Assembly (NCBI GenBank): GCA_964481755.1
Contig: CAYZVH010000039.1
Span: 1 to 20,305, forward strand
Source: Phocaeicola_A sp964481755
GTDB lineage: Bacteria > Bacteroidota > Bacteroidia > Bacteroidales > Bacteroidaceae
Length of the DNA: 20,305 bases
Direction: 5' to 3'
Both the position numbers and the translations under genes were made by a program. The notes beneath the pieces are model-generated. The model had not been told where the DNA came from. It did not search any database and saw nothing but the letters and a program-made list of their open reading frames with translations. Positions 5,533 through 13,297 of the stretch are shown here, piece by piece. Numbering within the stretch: the stretch's first letter is position 1; each line of letters starts with the position of its first letter.

Positions 5533-7998
5533 TTACAGTGTCACGCTCACGGCATCGCCCGTGTACTCCACTGTCTTGGTGGTGTTCATCGGTTGGTCGC
5601 CGCTGCCGCAACGTCCCTTCTCCACCAACACCAGTCTGAATTGGCGCTTGGCGAGCATTCCCTTGAAGCTGCCTTCGCGCTGTGAGATGGTGAGTCGGTG
5701 GCTTTGGTCGTCGTAGCTGAAGCGGATGAGTGAGTAGGCACCCTTCTCATAGTTATAGTTGTCGCCCTCGTCCTCGTAGAGTGTGAAGGTGCCGTCCGCT
5801 CCGGGGTAGACGCGGATCTCCAGGTCGTCCCATGGTTTCTCGCCGGAATATTGCACCTCGGGGCCGAAGGGCATGATGCTGCCGGCTCTGACGTAGACCG
5901 GCATGATGTCGATGGGGCATTCCTTCTGCAGGGTTTGTCCACCCTCGTACACCTCGTTCGTCCAGAAGTCAATCCACTTCTCGCCCTTGGGCAGGTAGAC
6001 GTTCACCGGAGCGGATGCCTTGCGCACGTCGGGGTAGATGAGGTGGCCGTTCTTGTCCTTATCTTTCCAGGTGTAGAGCGGGTCTGTCACGGGCTTCACC
6101 AGCAGCGAACGGCCGAACAAGTATTCGTCGTTGAGCTGTGCGGCTTGTCGGTCTGACGGGAAATCCATCACCAGGGCGCGCATCATGCTTCCGCTGCTGA
6201 GCACGCAGTCGCCGGCCGTGCTGTAGATGTAAGGCAACAGGCGGTAGCGCAACTTGATGTACGATTTCATCACGTCGTAGCACCAGTCGCCCTCGCTGCC
6301 GAAGGCATAGAGTTCGCTCACCATGGGCGATGAGCAGTGGTTGCGCATTAGCGGCATGAAGGTGCCCCACTGCATCCAACGTGTCTGTATCTCCTGCACG
6401 GCGGGGTTCTTCGGGTCGTTCTTGTAGTCCCAGTAGAAGAATCCGCCTAGGTCGGTGTTCCAGAAGGGGATGCCACAGAGGGTGTAGTTCAGTCCGGAGG
6501 GCACTTGCTGTTTCATGGTCTCCCAGTTGGTCCGGATGTCGCCGCTCCACGAGAATGTTCCGTAGTGTTGTATGCCGAAAGCACCGCTGCGGGTCATCTG
6601 GAACGAGCGTTTCGTGTTCCCCTTCATGGCGCGTTGGTGTTCGTAGATGGACTTGTTGTGCACCAGCGGGAAGGCGTTCTTCACGCTCAGCCAGCTGCCG
6701 TCGTAGGTCTGGTAGTTCTCGTCACCAGGCTTCTCGAAGTGGTCGGGTTCGGTGGAGTCTGTCCACCAGGCGTCGAGGCCCATCTTGTAGAGCACGGACA
6801 AGTATTTCCAATAGATCTCGCGTGCCTTGGGGTTGAACACGTCGTAGGGTTTCACTCCCTGGTTGCGGGGCCAGGTGTCAAATGGTAGTAGGGCGTTGAT
6901 CTTTTCCAACTCTTTGTACTGTGCGGTCCAGGGACCGAAGTTGGCCCAGATGGTGATCATCAGGTGGGAGTTGTTGGCGTGTACGTAGTCAATCATCTCC
7001 TGGGGCGACTTCAGTCGGGGTTCGCCGTTGGACTTCAGGTTCTTCATGTCCCCCGGCAGGTATTTAGCCCACTTTATGTCGCCTATCTTGTTGATGTAGT
7101 AGGGGTTCTGGAACTTCATGGCGTTCCAGTTGGAGTCGCATCCCCAGTATTGCCAGTCCTGCACCATGGCGTCGACGGGTATTCCCAGCTCGCGGTAGCG
7201 GTCGAGCACCGAGGCCAGTTCGTCGCTGGTCTTGTAGCGCTCGCGGCACTGCCAGAATCCCATGGACCACAGGGGGAACATGGTGGCCTGTCCCGAGAGT
7301 TGGCGGATGGAGGCGATGACGCCGTCCTGCGTGCCGTCGCGGTACATGAAGTAATAGTCGGCGCACAGACCCACCTCACTGGTGAAGGTCGTTCCCTGTT
7401 CGTTGTCCTCGAACCGTGTCTTGCCGGCGTTGTCCCAGTAGACGCCGTATCCCTTTTCGCTGGTGAAGTAGGGGATGGCGATGTAGGTGTTGTGGTTCCA
7501 CAGCTCCACGCTGCGTCCCCGCTGGCTCATGTGCGGATCGCCCAGCTGTCCCAGCCCGTAGATGAGCTCGTCCTTGTCGAGTGCGAAGAGTTCGCTCACC
7601 TTATACTTGCCTTTGTTGGCATCGTCCGTCCGTCGGGTCAGTGTGGTGCGACGGTCGGTCAGCAGTCTCTGGCCTTTGTTGTCGCTGAAGGTGATTTCGC
7701 CGGTCTGTTCGTTCACGCTGACCGAGAAGTTCTCTGAGGTCATCACGCAACTGCCGTTCCCGTCCACTCGCTTCAGTTGGTCCATGGACTGTGGCTCCAG
7801 TATCACGTTGTAGCTCTTCTTCTGCGAAGGGTCCACATCGCTGGGTACTTTGGTCACGCGCACGATGGTGGGGGCGTAGAACTCCACCGTCACCTTCTGT
7901 TCGCCAATCTCCTTTGTGAAGATGCTCTTGGCACTCTGTGCCTTGATGCTTGCACAGCCTACCAGCCATGCTGCAATCAGATAAAGGGTCTTTCTCAT
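5533..7998 (-). CDS. Secreted GH31 family glycosidase, alpha-xylosidase-like
   Basis: Retaining alpha-glycosidase of family GH31, 821 residues. Order: signal sequence (about 1-21), N-terminal beta domain, TIM barrel from about 240, beta domain, and a C-terminal DUF5110-like domain (around LEIRVYPGADGTFTLYEDEG). The nucleophile is predicted as Asp414 in DAWWTDSTEPD. The acid/base is predicted as Asp487 in FSWSGDIRTNW, followed by GIPFWNTDLGGF. WWTDSTEPD and the DUF5110 domain resemble Bacteroidetes alpha-xylosidases, but alpha-glucosidase activity cannot be excluded. The signal is ambiguous: LVGC at 12-15 fits a lipobox (lipid on Cys15), whereas IKAQ/S at 18-22 fits signal peptidase I. No SusC/SusD genes are present. 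The neighbouring transmembrane AraC gene upstream is a likely regulator. Confidence 0.9.
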   Translation of the reverse strand: MRKTLYLIAAWLVGCASIKAQSAKSIFTKEIGEQKVTVEFYAPTIVRVTKVPSDVDPSQKKSYNVILEPQSMDQLKRVDGNGSCVMTSENFSVSVNEQTGEITFSDNKGQRLLTDRRTTLTRRTDDANKGKYKVSELFALDKDELIYGLGQLGDPHMSQRGRSVELWNHNTYIAIPYFTSEKGYGVYWDNAGKTRFEDNEQGTTFTSEVGLCADYYFMYRDGTQDGVIASIRQLSGQATMFPLWSMGFWQCRERYKTSDELASVLDRYRELGIPVDAMVQDWQYWGCDSNWNAMKFQNPYYINKIGDIKWAKYLPGDMKNLKSNGEPRLKSPQEMIDYVHANNSHLMITIWANFGPWTAQYKELEKINALLPFDTWPRNQGVKPYDVFNPKAREIYWKYLSVLYKMGLDAWWTDSTEPDHFEKPGDENYQTYDGSWLSVKNAFPLVHNKSIYEHQRAMKGNTKRSFQMTRSGAFGIQHYGTFSWSGDIRTNWETMKQQVPSGLNYTLCGIPFWNTDLGGFFYWDYKNDPKNPAVQEIQTRWMQWGTFMPLMRNHCSSPMVSELYAFGSEGDWCYDVMKSYIKLRYRLLPYIYSTAGDCVLSSGSMMRALVMDFPSDRQAAQLNDEYLFGRSLLVKPVTDPLYTWKDKDKNGHLIYPDVRKASAPVNVYLPKGEKWIDFWTNEVYEGGQTLQKECPIDIMPVYVRAGSIMPFGPEVQYSGEKPWDDLEIRVYPGADGTFTLYEDEGDNYNYEKGAYSLIRFSYDDQSHRLTISQREGSFKGMLAKRQFRLVLVEKGRCGSGDQPMNTTKTVEYTGDAVSVTL

Positions 7999-8093
7999 TT
8001 TTGTGTGTATTTTATGGGTTTATGGTTTGCGTTTATATTCTTAGTCTTTCCACCTCTTGGCCGCTCGCATATTGATAATCGATTGGCCGTCTG

Positions 8094-8101
8094 CAAAGTT
8101 G
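8094..8101 (-). promoter_or_regulatory. Weak -7 candidate for the GH31 gene
   Basis: The minus strand reads CAACTTTG, one mismatch from TAnnTTTG, about 96 bp before the GH31 ATG. No -33 box is seen at the right distance. The 233-bp gap (7999-8231) is the longest on this strand and is where a regulator of the GH31 gene would bind. TTGGCCG is repeated at 8057-8063 and 8083-8089, 26 bp apart. Confidence 0.3.
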
Positions 8102-8231
8102 AGATTTATTTGCTTTGAGGTCGTGCTACAAATGAAGAAGAAGGTTGTAGATATGTTGAAAAGTCTTGTCAGTCGGGCACGACAGTTGTCAACAGCGCTC
8201 TTTTGGCAGGTCAGTTCGGATATTGTTCGCC

Positions 8232-10262
8232 TTAGGCTTCTTGTTTCCGTCGGCGTAGCTCTTGCAGATAGTCCGACGGGGTGGTGCCATGCTCGGCCTT
8301 GAAGCATTTGGTGAAGTAGCTGGCCGAACTGAATCCCGTCTGGTAGGCGATGTCGGTCAGCGACAGGTGTCCGCCGTCCATCAGTTCCCGGGCTCGTTGC
8401 AGTCTGACGGAGCGGACCAGCGTCACGGGCGACACGCCGTTGATGGCCTTCAGCTTCTTATAGAGTCCGGTTCTCTCCATGCACAGGTCCTTGGCAAGTT
8501 GCTCCACCCCGTATGCAGGGTCGGCTAGGTGTGCCTCCACCTGCTCGATGGCTCTTTTCAGGAAGAGTTGGTCCGTGGAATTCATCGTCGGAGCAGGCTC
8601 CGGTTCGTCAGCCTTAGGCTGCTCTGTGCACTCCTCAGTTGGAGCGGGGATGTCAGTCTGACTTGCCTCCAGCTCGTTGCAGCGGCGTCTCAGCTCCTCG
8701 ATGTAGCGCATCAGCGCGCGTTCGTTGACTCTCCTCCTGCGGTTGCGGCGTGTCTGGCGGACGATTGCCGCCACCACTGCCAACAGCACACACGCATACC
8801 AGAGGCAGGCTTTCCACCCCAGCCATGGAGAGGCTTCTATGTGAAAGTAGACTTTTCGGCTCTCCGTGTTCCATTCCTCGTCGCCCGATGTCGCCTTCAC
8901 CTCCAGATTGTAGTCGCCCGCGCTGAGTCCTTTGAACGACAGGTAGAGTGACCCGTTGCTGTCCACTTGCATGGATTCGGTACCAGCCGTTGCCGTTTGC
9001 CACGGCTGTCCGTTGAGTCGGTAGCGGTATTTGGTGGACCGTGGAGCCACGTAGTTCATCGTGCAGAATTGGAAGGCCACGTCGTGTTGGTCCCATGCCA
9101 AGGTGAGCGAGTCGGTGTAGGCGGCCGTGCGGGGTTGAGTCACACGTCCTCCGTACGACTGTCCCTGTTGAATTGGCTCACCACCGACAAAGATTTTCGT
9201 GAGGATGGGGCAGAGGTCGATGTGCACGGGCGCATTGTCGAACAGCCCCAGGTGTGGCGATGTGTAGAGCAGTCCCTTGCGGTAGGTGCCCAGCCAGATG
9301 CCTCCCTGACGGTCGCAATAGATGGTGTTGACCCCTGTGCTGAGCGACGTGCCGTCGGGCAGGTTCAGCTGCGAGATGAAGTGGGGTGCGGCAGTGGACT
9401 CTTCCACGGGGAACACCATGTAGCCTTGTGGACTGCTGATGATGACCTGTCCCGAGGAAGAGACGGTGAGTGTGTGGAGCCGTCCCGGACAGGTGTATCG
9501 GGTGCGGAATGTCTTTGTCTGTGGATTGAATATGGTGAAGATGGAGCTCTCGCGTCCTGTTCGTATCTGGTACATCCTCCCTTGGTCGTCCTTTTTCACC
9601 AGCGACGTGTTCTTCCACTGCTCTTGTTGCTCCGGCGGATAGGCCGATGCGTGGTAGGCCTGGTGCAGGGTTTGTTTGTCGTAGACGTACACCTCACCCT
9701 TGCCGAAAAACAGGAATAATTGGTTGCCGAATGTGACTAGGTCCTGCAAGTCGCCAGCCTCGGTGGGCAGGGCGATGTTTTGCGTTTGTCCCTCGCGGGC
9801 GATGCTCTGACCGCTGACCGCCCACACCTCGCCATCGTCGTCCACGAAGAGGTCGGTCACCTCTCCGACGTTGTCACCGGCAGTCAGACTGCGTAAGGGC
9901 TGGCGCATCACCGTGAATGTGCGCAGGTCTATGCAGCACACCTTCCTCAGGGTCTTCACCCACAGTCGGTCTTTCGCGTCGACGTAGAGGTGCATCTGTC
10001 CCTCGTAGCCCTCGATGTCTATCCGGTCCGCGTCTCCGATGGGGAGGAAGGCAAACGCCGTCCGGTCATAGACGTTGATGCCCCGCTCCGTCGCTATCAC
10101 CATCCGTCCGTCCCTCAGCTGCAACATCTGCAACACCGTATTGTCCGACAGTCCGTCCTTGGTGTTGAGTGTGTAGAAGTGGGTGCGCACAGAGTCGGCC
10201 TCGCTCCCGAACATCGTCAGGAACGCGAGGCAGAGCAGGGTGAGTGAGGTCAGTCTTTTCAT
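8232..10262 (-). CDS. Membrane-spanning AraC-type regulator with propeller/Y_Y_Y sensor, no kinase or receiver
   Basis: A 676-residue protein starting at ATG 10262; the longer frame to 10310 adds a non-signal-like extension. Order: signal sequence (1-20), one beta-propeller region (about 36-335) with Reg_prop-like pieces such as TKDGLSDNTVLQML, EVWAVS and GGIWLGTYRKG, Y_Y_Y domain (about 408-475, with YRYRLNG), transmembrane helix (about 484-501), arginine-rich stop-transfer and coiled-coil-like segment, acidic Pro/Glu linker, and an AraC helix-turn-helix (about 566-670, with GFSSASYFTKCFKAEHGTTPSDY). This is the layout of a Bacteroidetes hybrid two-component system without histidine kinase, ATPase and receiver domains. 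It presumably senses a periplasmic sugar and binds DNA at the membrane. The GH31 gene 233 bp downstream is a likely target. The flavoprotein gene ends 58 bp upstream. Confidence 0.9.
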   Translation of the reverse strand: MKRLTSLTLLCLAFLTMFGSEADSVRTHFYTLNTKDGLSDNTVLQMLQLRDGRMVIATERGINVYDRTAFAFLPIGDADRIDIEGYEGQMHLYVDAKDRLWVKTLRKVCCIDLRTFTVMRQPLRSLTAGDNVGEVTDLFVDDDGEVWAVSGQSIAREGQTQNIALPTEAGDLQDLVTFGNQLFLFFGKGEVYVYDKQTLHQAYHASAYPPEQQEQWKNTSLVKKDDQGRMYQIRTGRESSIFTIFNPQTKTFRTRYTCPGRLHTLTVSSSGQVIISSPQGYMVFPVEESTAAPHFISQLNLPDGTSLSTGVNTIYCDRQGGIWLGTYRKGLLYTSPHLGLFDNAPVHIDLCPILTKIFVGGEPIQQGQSYGGRVTQPRTAAYTDSLTLAWDQHDVAFQFCTMNYVAPRSTKYRYRLNGQPWQTATAGTESMQVDSNGSLYLSFKGLSAGDYNLEVKATSGDEEWNTESRKVYFHIEASPWLGWKACLWYACVLLAVVAAIVRQTRRNRRRRVNERALMRYIEELRRRCNELEASQTDIPAPTEECTEQPKADEPEPAPTMNSTDQLFLKRAIEQVEAHLADPAYGVEQLAKDLCMERTGLYKKLKAINGVSPVTLVRSVRLQRARELMDGGHLSLTDIAYQTGFSSASYFTKCFKAEHGTTPSDYLQELRRRKQEA

Positions 10263-10320
10263 GGCCGGAGTTGTAAGGTTCGCAAAGTGTTGCGGCGGGG
10301 AAGGACCCAAGGTCCGACGA

Positions 10321-10941
10321 CTACCGGATGTAGTTGGTTTTCACGGGCTGTTCCTTCTGCGGATAGGCTATGCCGGCACGTTTGCCCGCCTCGATGCACT
10401 TGAGTAGCCAGGCCATGTTGCGTCCCAATGTGCGCATGGTCTGCATACCTTCCTCGTCCTTCACCACTTCGGCGGGCGTGTTGCCATGCACCATGTTCCA
10501 GTATTGCGACGACACCACGGGCATGTTGCAGATGGTGTAGTACTTGTTCAGCTGGTCGAAGGCTGCCGAGGCTCCGCCACGTCTGCAACTCACCACCGAG
10601 GCGGCTGGTTTGTTGGCATAGAGGGCGCCGCGTCCCAGGAAGGCACGGTCCATGAACGAGGTGATGGCACCCGAAGCCGAGGCGAAGTGCACGGGCGAGC
10701 CGAACACGAAACCATCCGCTTCCTTCGCCTTGTCAATGAACTCGTTCACCGTGTCGTTGATGAAGCATTTCCCCGTTGTGAGGCATTTGTAGCAGGCGAT
10801 GCATCCTGATATGGGCTTGTTGCCTACCCAGAATATCTCCGTCTCGATACCTTCTTTCTGCAATGTGTCGGCCACCTCTTTCAGTGCCGTATAGGTGCAA
10901 CCCTCCTTGTGGGGGCTACCGTTTACTAGTACAACTTTCAT
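10321..10941 (-). CDS. Flavodoxin-fold NAD(P)H-dependent oxidoreductase with iron-sulfur-flavoprotein-like Cys motif
   Basis: A 206-residue flavodoxin-like FMN protein. The N-terminal strand and phosphate loop VLVNGSPHKEGCTYTAL (residues 4-20) and GSPVHFASASGAITSFMDR (81-99) are the FMN-binding segments of the NADPH-dependent FMN reductase family. Cys47, Cys50, Cys53 and Cys59 form CX2CX2CX5C. This compact pattern matches that described for archaeal iron-sulfur flavoproteins, so a [4Fe-4S] cluster is plausible but unproven. The protein is cytoplasmic with no signal sequence. Substrate and partner are unknown. It lies 79 bp downstream of the RSH gene and 58 bp upstream of the AraC regulator. 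A small GGACC/GGTCC hairpin (10303-10315) follows the stop codon. Confidence 0.85.
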   Translation of the reverse strand: MKVVLVNGSPHKEGCTYTALKEVADTLQKEGIETEIFWVGNKPISGCIACYKCLTTGKCFINDTVNEFIDKAKEADGFVFGSPVHFASASGAITSFMDRAFLGRGALYANKPAASVVSCRRGGASAAFDQLNKYYTICNMPVVSSQYWNMVHGNTPAEVVKDEEGMQTMRTLGRNMAWLLKCIEAGKRAGIAYPQKEQPVKTNYIR

Positions 10942-11020
10942 CGTTCAATGTATGTTTTATCGGCCGAGCCACTTCCCAAGCAGCCTCGCCTTCGTTAGTC
11001 AATCACTATCTAAGGGTGTC

Positions 11021-13282
11021 TTAGAAGCGGTTTACGCTCTTCACCTCGGGAATCTTCTTCAGGTTGGCGCAGATGGTCTTCACGTCGTTCACGTCGTGTA
11101 CGTAGAGCTGCACCTGGCCGTCGAAGATGCCGTCGTTGCTCTCGATGGTCAGCTTATGTATGTTCACGCTCAGCTGTTGGGAGATGACCTGCGTTATCTG
11201 GTTGAGCACGCCGATGCCGTCGATGCCCTTGATGAGCAGGTTCACGGGGAAGAAGAGTGTCTTGTGTGTGTCCCAGTTGGCCGCCAGCAGGCGGTTGCCG
11301 TGGCTGCTCTTCAGCTTGGCGGCGACTGGACATTGGCGCTTGTGGATGACGATGTGGTTGCCTTCGTCGATGTAGCCCAGCACATCGTCGCCCGGGATGG
11401 GCTTACAACAGTCGGCTATGATGTAATTCTTCTTGATGGTCTCCTCGGTCAGCTGGATGGGCTTCTTGCGGTCGATGTTGGCGTCAGCCACCGGCTCGGC
11501 GGTCTGTTCCTCGGCCTCCTTGTCCTTCTTGTTCTTGTTGAAAGGGAAGAGGTATTTCTTCCACGTCTTGTTGGAACCCTTGTCCTTCAGGGCATTCTTG
11601 TCTTCCTCGCCCAGCACGATGTTCTTCTGTCCGATGGCCACCAGCAACTCCTCCTCGGTGTTCAGCTTGTGGAGTTGGCAGAGCTTGGCGATGTTGTCGG
11701 GCGACTTCTCCAGGTCTTCCTTCTCATAAAACTCGGTCAGCATCTCGTCGCCGGCCTTCTGTGCCAAGCGTTGTTCCTTCTTGATGATGGCCAATATCTT
11801 CGCCTTCGCCTTGGCGGTGGAGACGAAGTTTACCCACGAGGGCTGTATGCGCTGCGCCTTGGAGGTGAGTATTTCCACCTGGTCGCCGCTCTCGAGGCGG
11901 TGGCTCAGTGGCACCAGCTTGTGGTTCACCTTGGCACCGATGCAGTGGCTACCCAGGAAGGTGTGTATGGAGAAGGCGAAGTCCAGTGCCGTGGAGTTTT
12001 GCGGCATGGTCTTTATCTCGCCCTTCGGGGTGAAGACGAATATCTCCGAGGCGAAAAGGTTGAGCTTGATGGTGTCCAGCAGGTCCATGGCGTCGGGTTG
12101 CGGATCATCGAGGATTTCCTTGATGGTGTGGAGCCACTTCTCCAGTTCGCCCTCGTCCTCGCTGCCGCCGCCTTCCTTGTATTTCCAGTGAGCGGCAAAG
12201 CCCTGCTCGGCCACGTCGTCCATGCGCTGGCTGCGTATCTGCACCTCTATCCACTGTCCGCGGTTGCTCATCAGGGTGATGTGGAGCGCCTGGTAGCCAT
12301 TGGCTTTCGGGTGGCTCACCCAGTCGCGGAGGCGGTCGGGGTGGGGCTTGTAGATTTTGCAGATGGAGACGTAGATGTTGAAGCACTCGTTGAGTTCCTG
12401 TGCCGGGTCCTTCGGTTTGAAGATGATGCGCACGGCCAGTATGTCGTAGATGTCCTCGAAGGGGATGTGCTTATTCTGCATCTTGCTCCAGATGGAGTAG
12501 GGCGACTTCACGCGCGCCTTTATGTCGTATTCAAGCCCCATCTTGTCGAGCTCGGTGCGTATGGGGTCGGTGAATTCCTTGAATAGGGTGTCGCGCTCTT
12601 GCTCGGTGGCGAGCAGCTTCTTCTCTATCTCGGCATACTCCTCGGGGTGCTCGTAGCGGAAACTCAGGTCCTCGAGCTCGGTCTTTATCTGGTTCAGTCC
12701 CAGACGGTTGGCCAGTGGGGCGTAGATGTAGAGCGTCTCGCCAGCAATCTTGTACTGCTTGTTGGGCAGCATGGAGCCTAGCGTACGCATGTTGTGCAGT
12801 CGGTCGGCAATCTTGATGAGGATGACGCGTATGTCGTCGGACATGGTGAGCAGCAGCTTCTTGAAGTTCTCGGCCTGTGCCGAGGCGCGGTCGCCGAAGA
12901 TGCCGCCCGATATCTTGGTAAGTCCCTCCACAATCTGTGCTATCTTGGGACCGAAGATGTTCTTGATGTCGTCCACGGTGTAGTCCGTGTCTTCCACCAC
13001 GTCGTGGAGTAGGGCGGAGCATATGGAGGTGGAGCCCAGGCCGATTTCCACGCAGACGATGCGTGCCACGGCGATGGGGTGCATGATGTACGGTTCGCCA
13101 GAGCGTCGTTTCACACCTTTGTGCGCCTGTTTGGCGAAGTTGAACGCTTTGGTTATGATCTCCACCTTCTTGCGGTGCTTGGTAGCCAAGTAGCAGTTGA
13201 GTAGCTCCTGGAAGGCGCTGTTAATCATTTCTTCGTCCTGCATCTCTTTCAGTTGCATGTCGTCCATATGCCTATCCTCCAT
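11021..13282 (-). CDS. Bifunctional (p)ppGpp synthetase/hydrolase (RSH family)
   Basis: Makes and degrades the stringent-response alarmone (p)ppGpp in the cytoplasm. Product is 753 residues. Order: HD hydrolase domain with HDVVED at residues 93-98 and IADRLHNMRT at 158-167, both intact; synthetase domain with RVKSPYSIWSKM (257-268), KANGYQALH (326-334) and EVQIRS (346-351); TGS domain (IFVFTPKGEIKTMP); cysteine-containing region IADCCKPIPGDD; C-terminal ACT domain. RLRD at 317-320 resembles the RXKD motif of bifunctional enzymes rather than EXDD of RelA. Both activities are therefore predicted. The start is uncertain: ATG 13282 is used here, but ATG 13267 has GGAGG just upstream. It is last in a tight cluster, 15 bp after the transglycosylase gene. 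Confidence 0.95.
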   Translation of the reverse strand: MEDRHMDDMQLKEMQDEEMINSAFQELLNCYLATKHRKKVEIITKAFNFAKQAHKGVKRRSGEPYIMHPIAVARIVCVEIGLGSTSICSALLHDVVEDTDYTVDDIKNIFGPKIAQIVEGLTKISGGIFGDRASAQAENFKKLLLTMSDDIRVILIKIADRLHNMRTLGSMLPNKQYKIAGETLYIYAPLANRLGLNQIKTELEDLSFRYEHPEEYAEIEKKLLATEQERDTLFKEFTDPIRTELDKMGLEYDIKARVKSPYSIWSKMQNKHIPFEDIYDILAVRIIFKPKDPAQELNECFNIYVSICKIYKPHPDRLRDWVSHPKANGYQALHITLMSNRGQWIEVQIRSQRMDDVAEQGFAAHWKYKEGGGSEDEGELEKWLHTIKEILDDPQPDAMDLLDTIKLNLFASEIFVFTPKGEIKTMPQNSTALDFAFSIHTFLGSHCIGAKVNHKLVPLSHRLESGDQVEILTSKAQRIQPSWVNFVSTAKAKAKILAIIKKEQRLAQKAGDEMLTEFYEKEDLEKSPDNIAKLCQLHKLNTEEELLVAIGQKNIVLGEEDKNALKDKGSNKTWKKYLFPFNKNKKDKEAEEQTAEPVADANIDRKKPIQLTEETIKKNYIIADCCKPIPGDDVLGYIDEGNHIVIHKRQCPVAAKLKSSHGNRLLAANWDTHKTLFFPVNLLIKGIDGIGVLNQITQVISQQLSVNIHKLTIESNDGIFDGQVQLYVHDVNDVKTICANLKKIPEVKSVNRF

Positions 13283-13297
13283 ATTAAAAAGTTGAAC

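Noticed and set aside
5533..10262. Complete polysaccharide utilisation locus
   Set aside because: No SusC, SusD or second glycan enzyme is present. Only a regulator and one GH31 gene are seen.
10263..10310. Upstream extension of the AraC regulator (16 extra residues)
   Set aside because: The extension is proline-rich and would precede a clear signal sequence. ATG 10262 places the signal sequence at the N terminus.
10895..12586. Long open frame on the plus strand opposite the RSH gene
   Set aside because: Its translation has no recognisable domain, is biased in Val, Leu, Asp and Gly as expected for the antisense of a GC-rich gene, and fully overlaps a well-supported gene.
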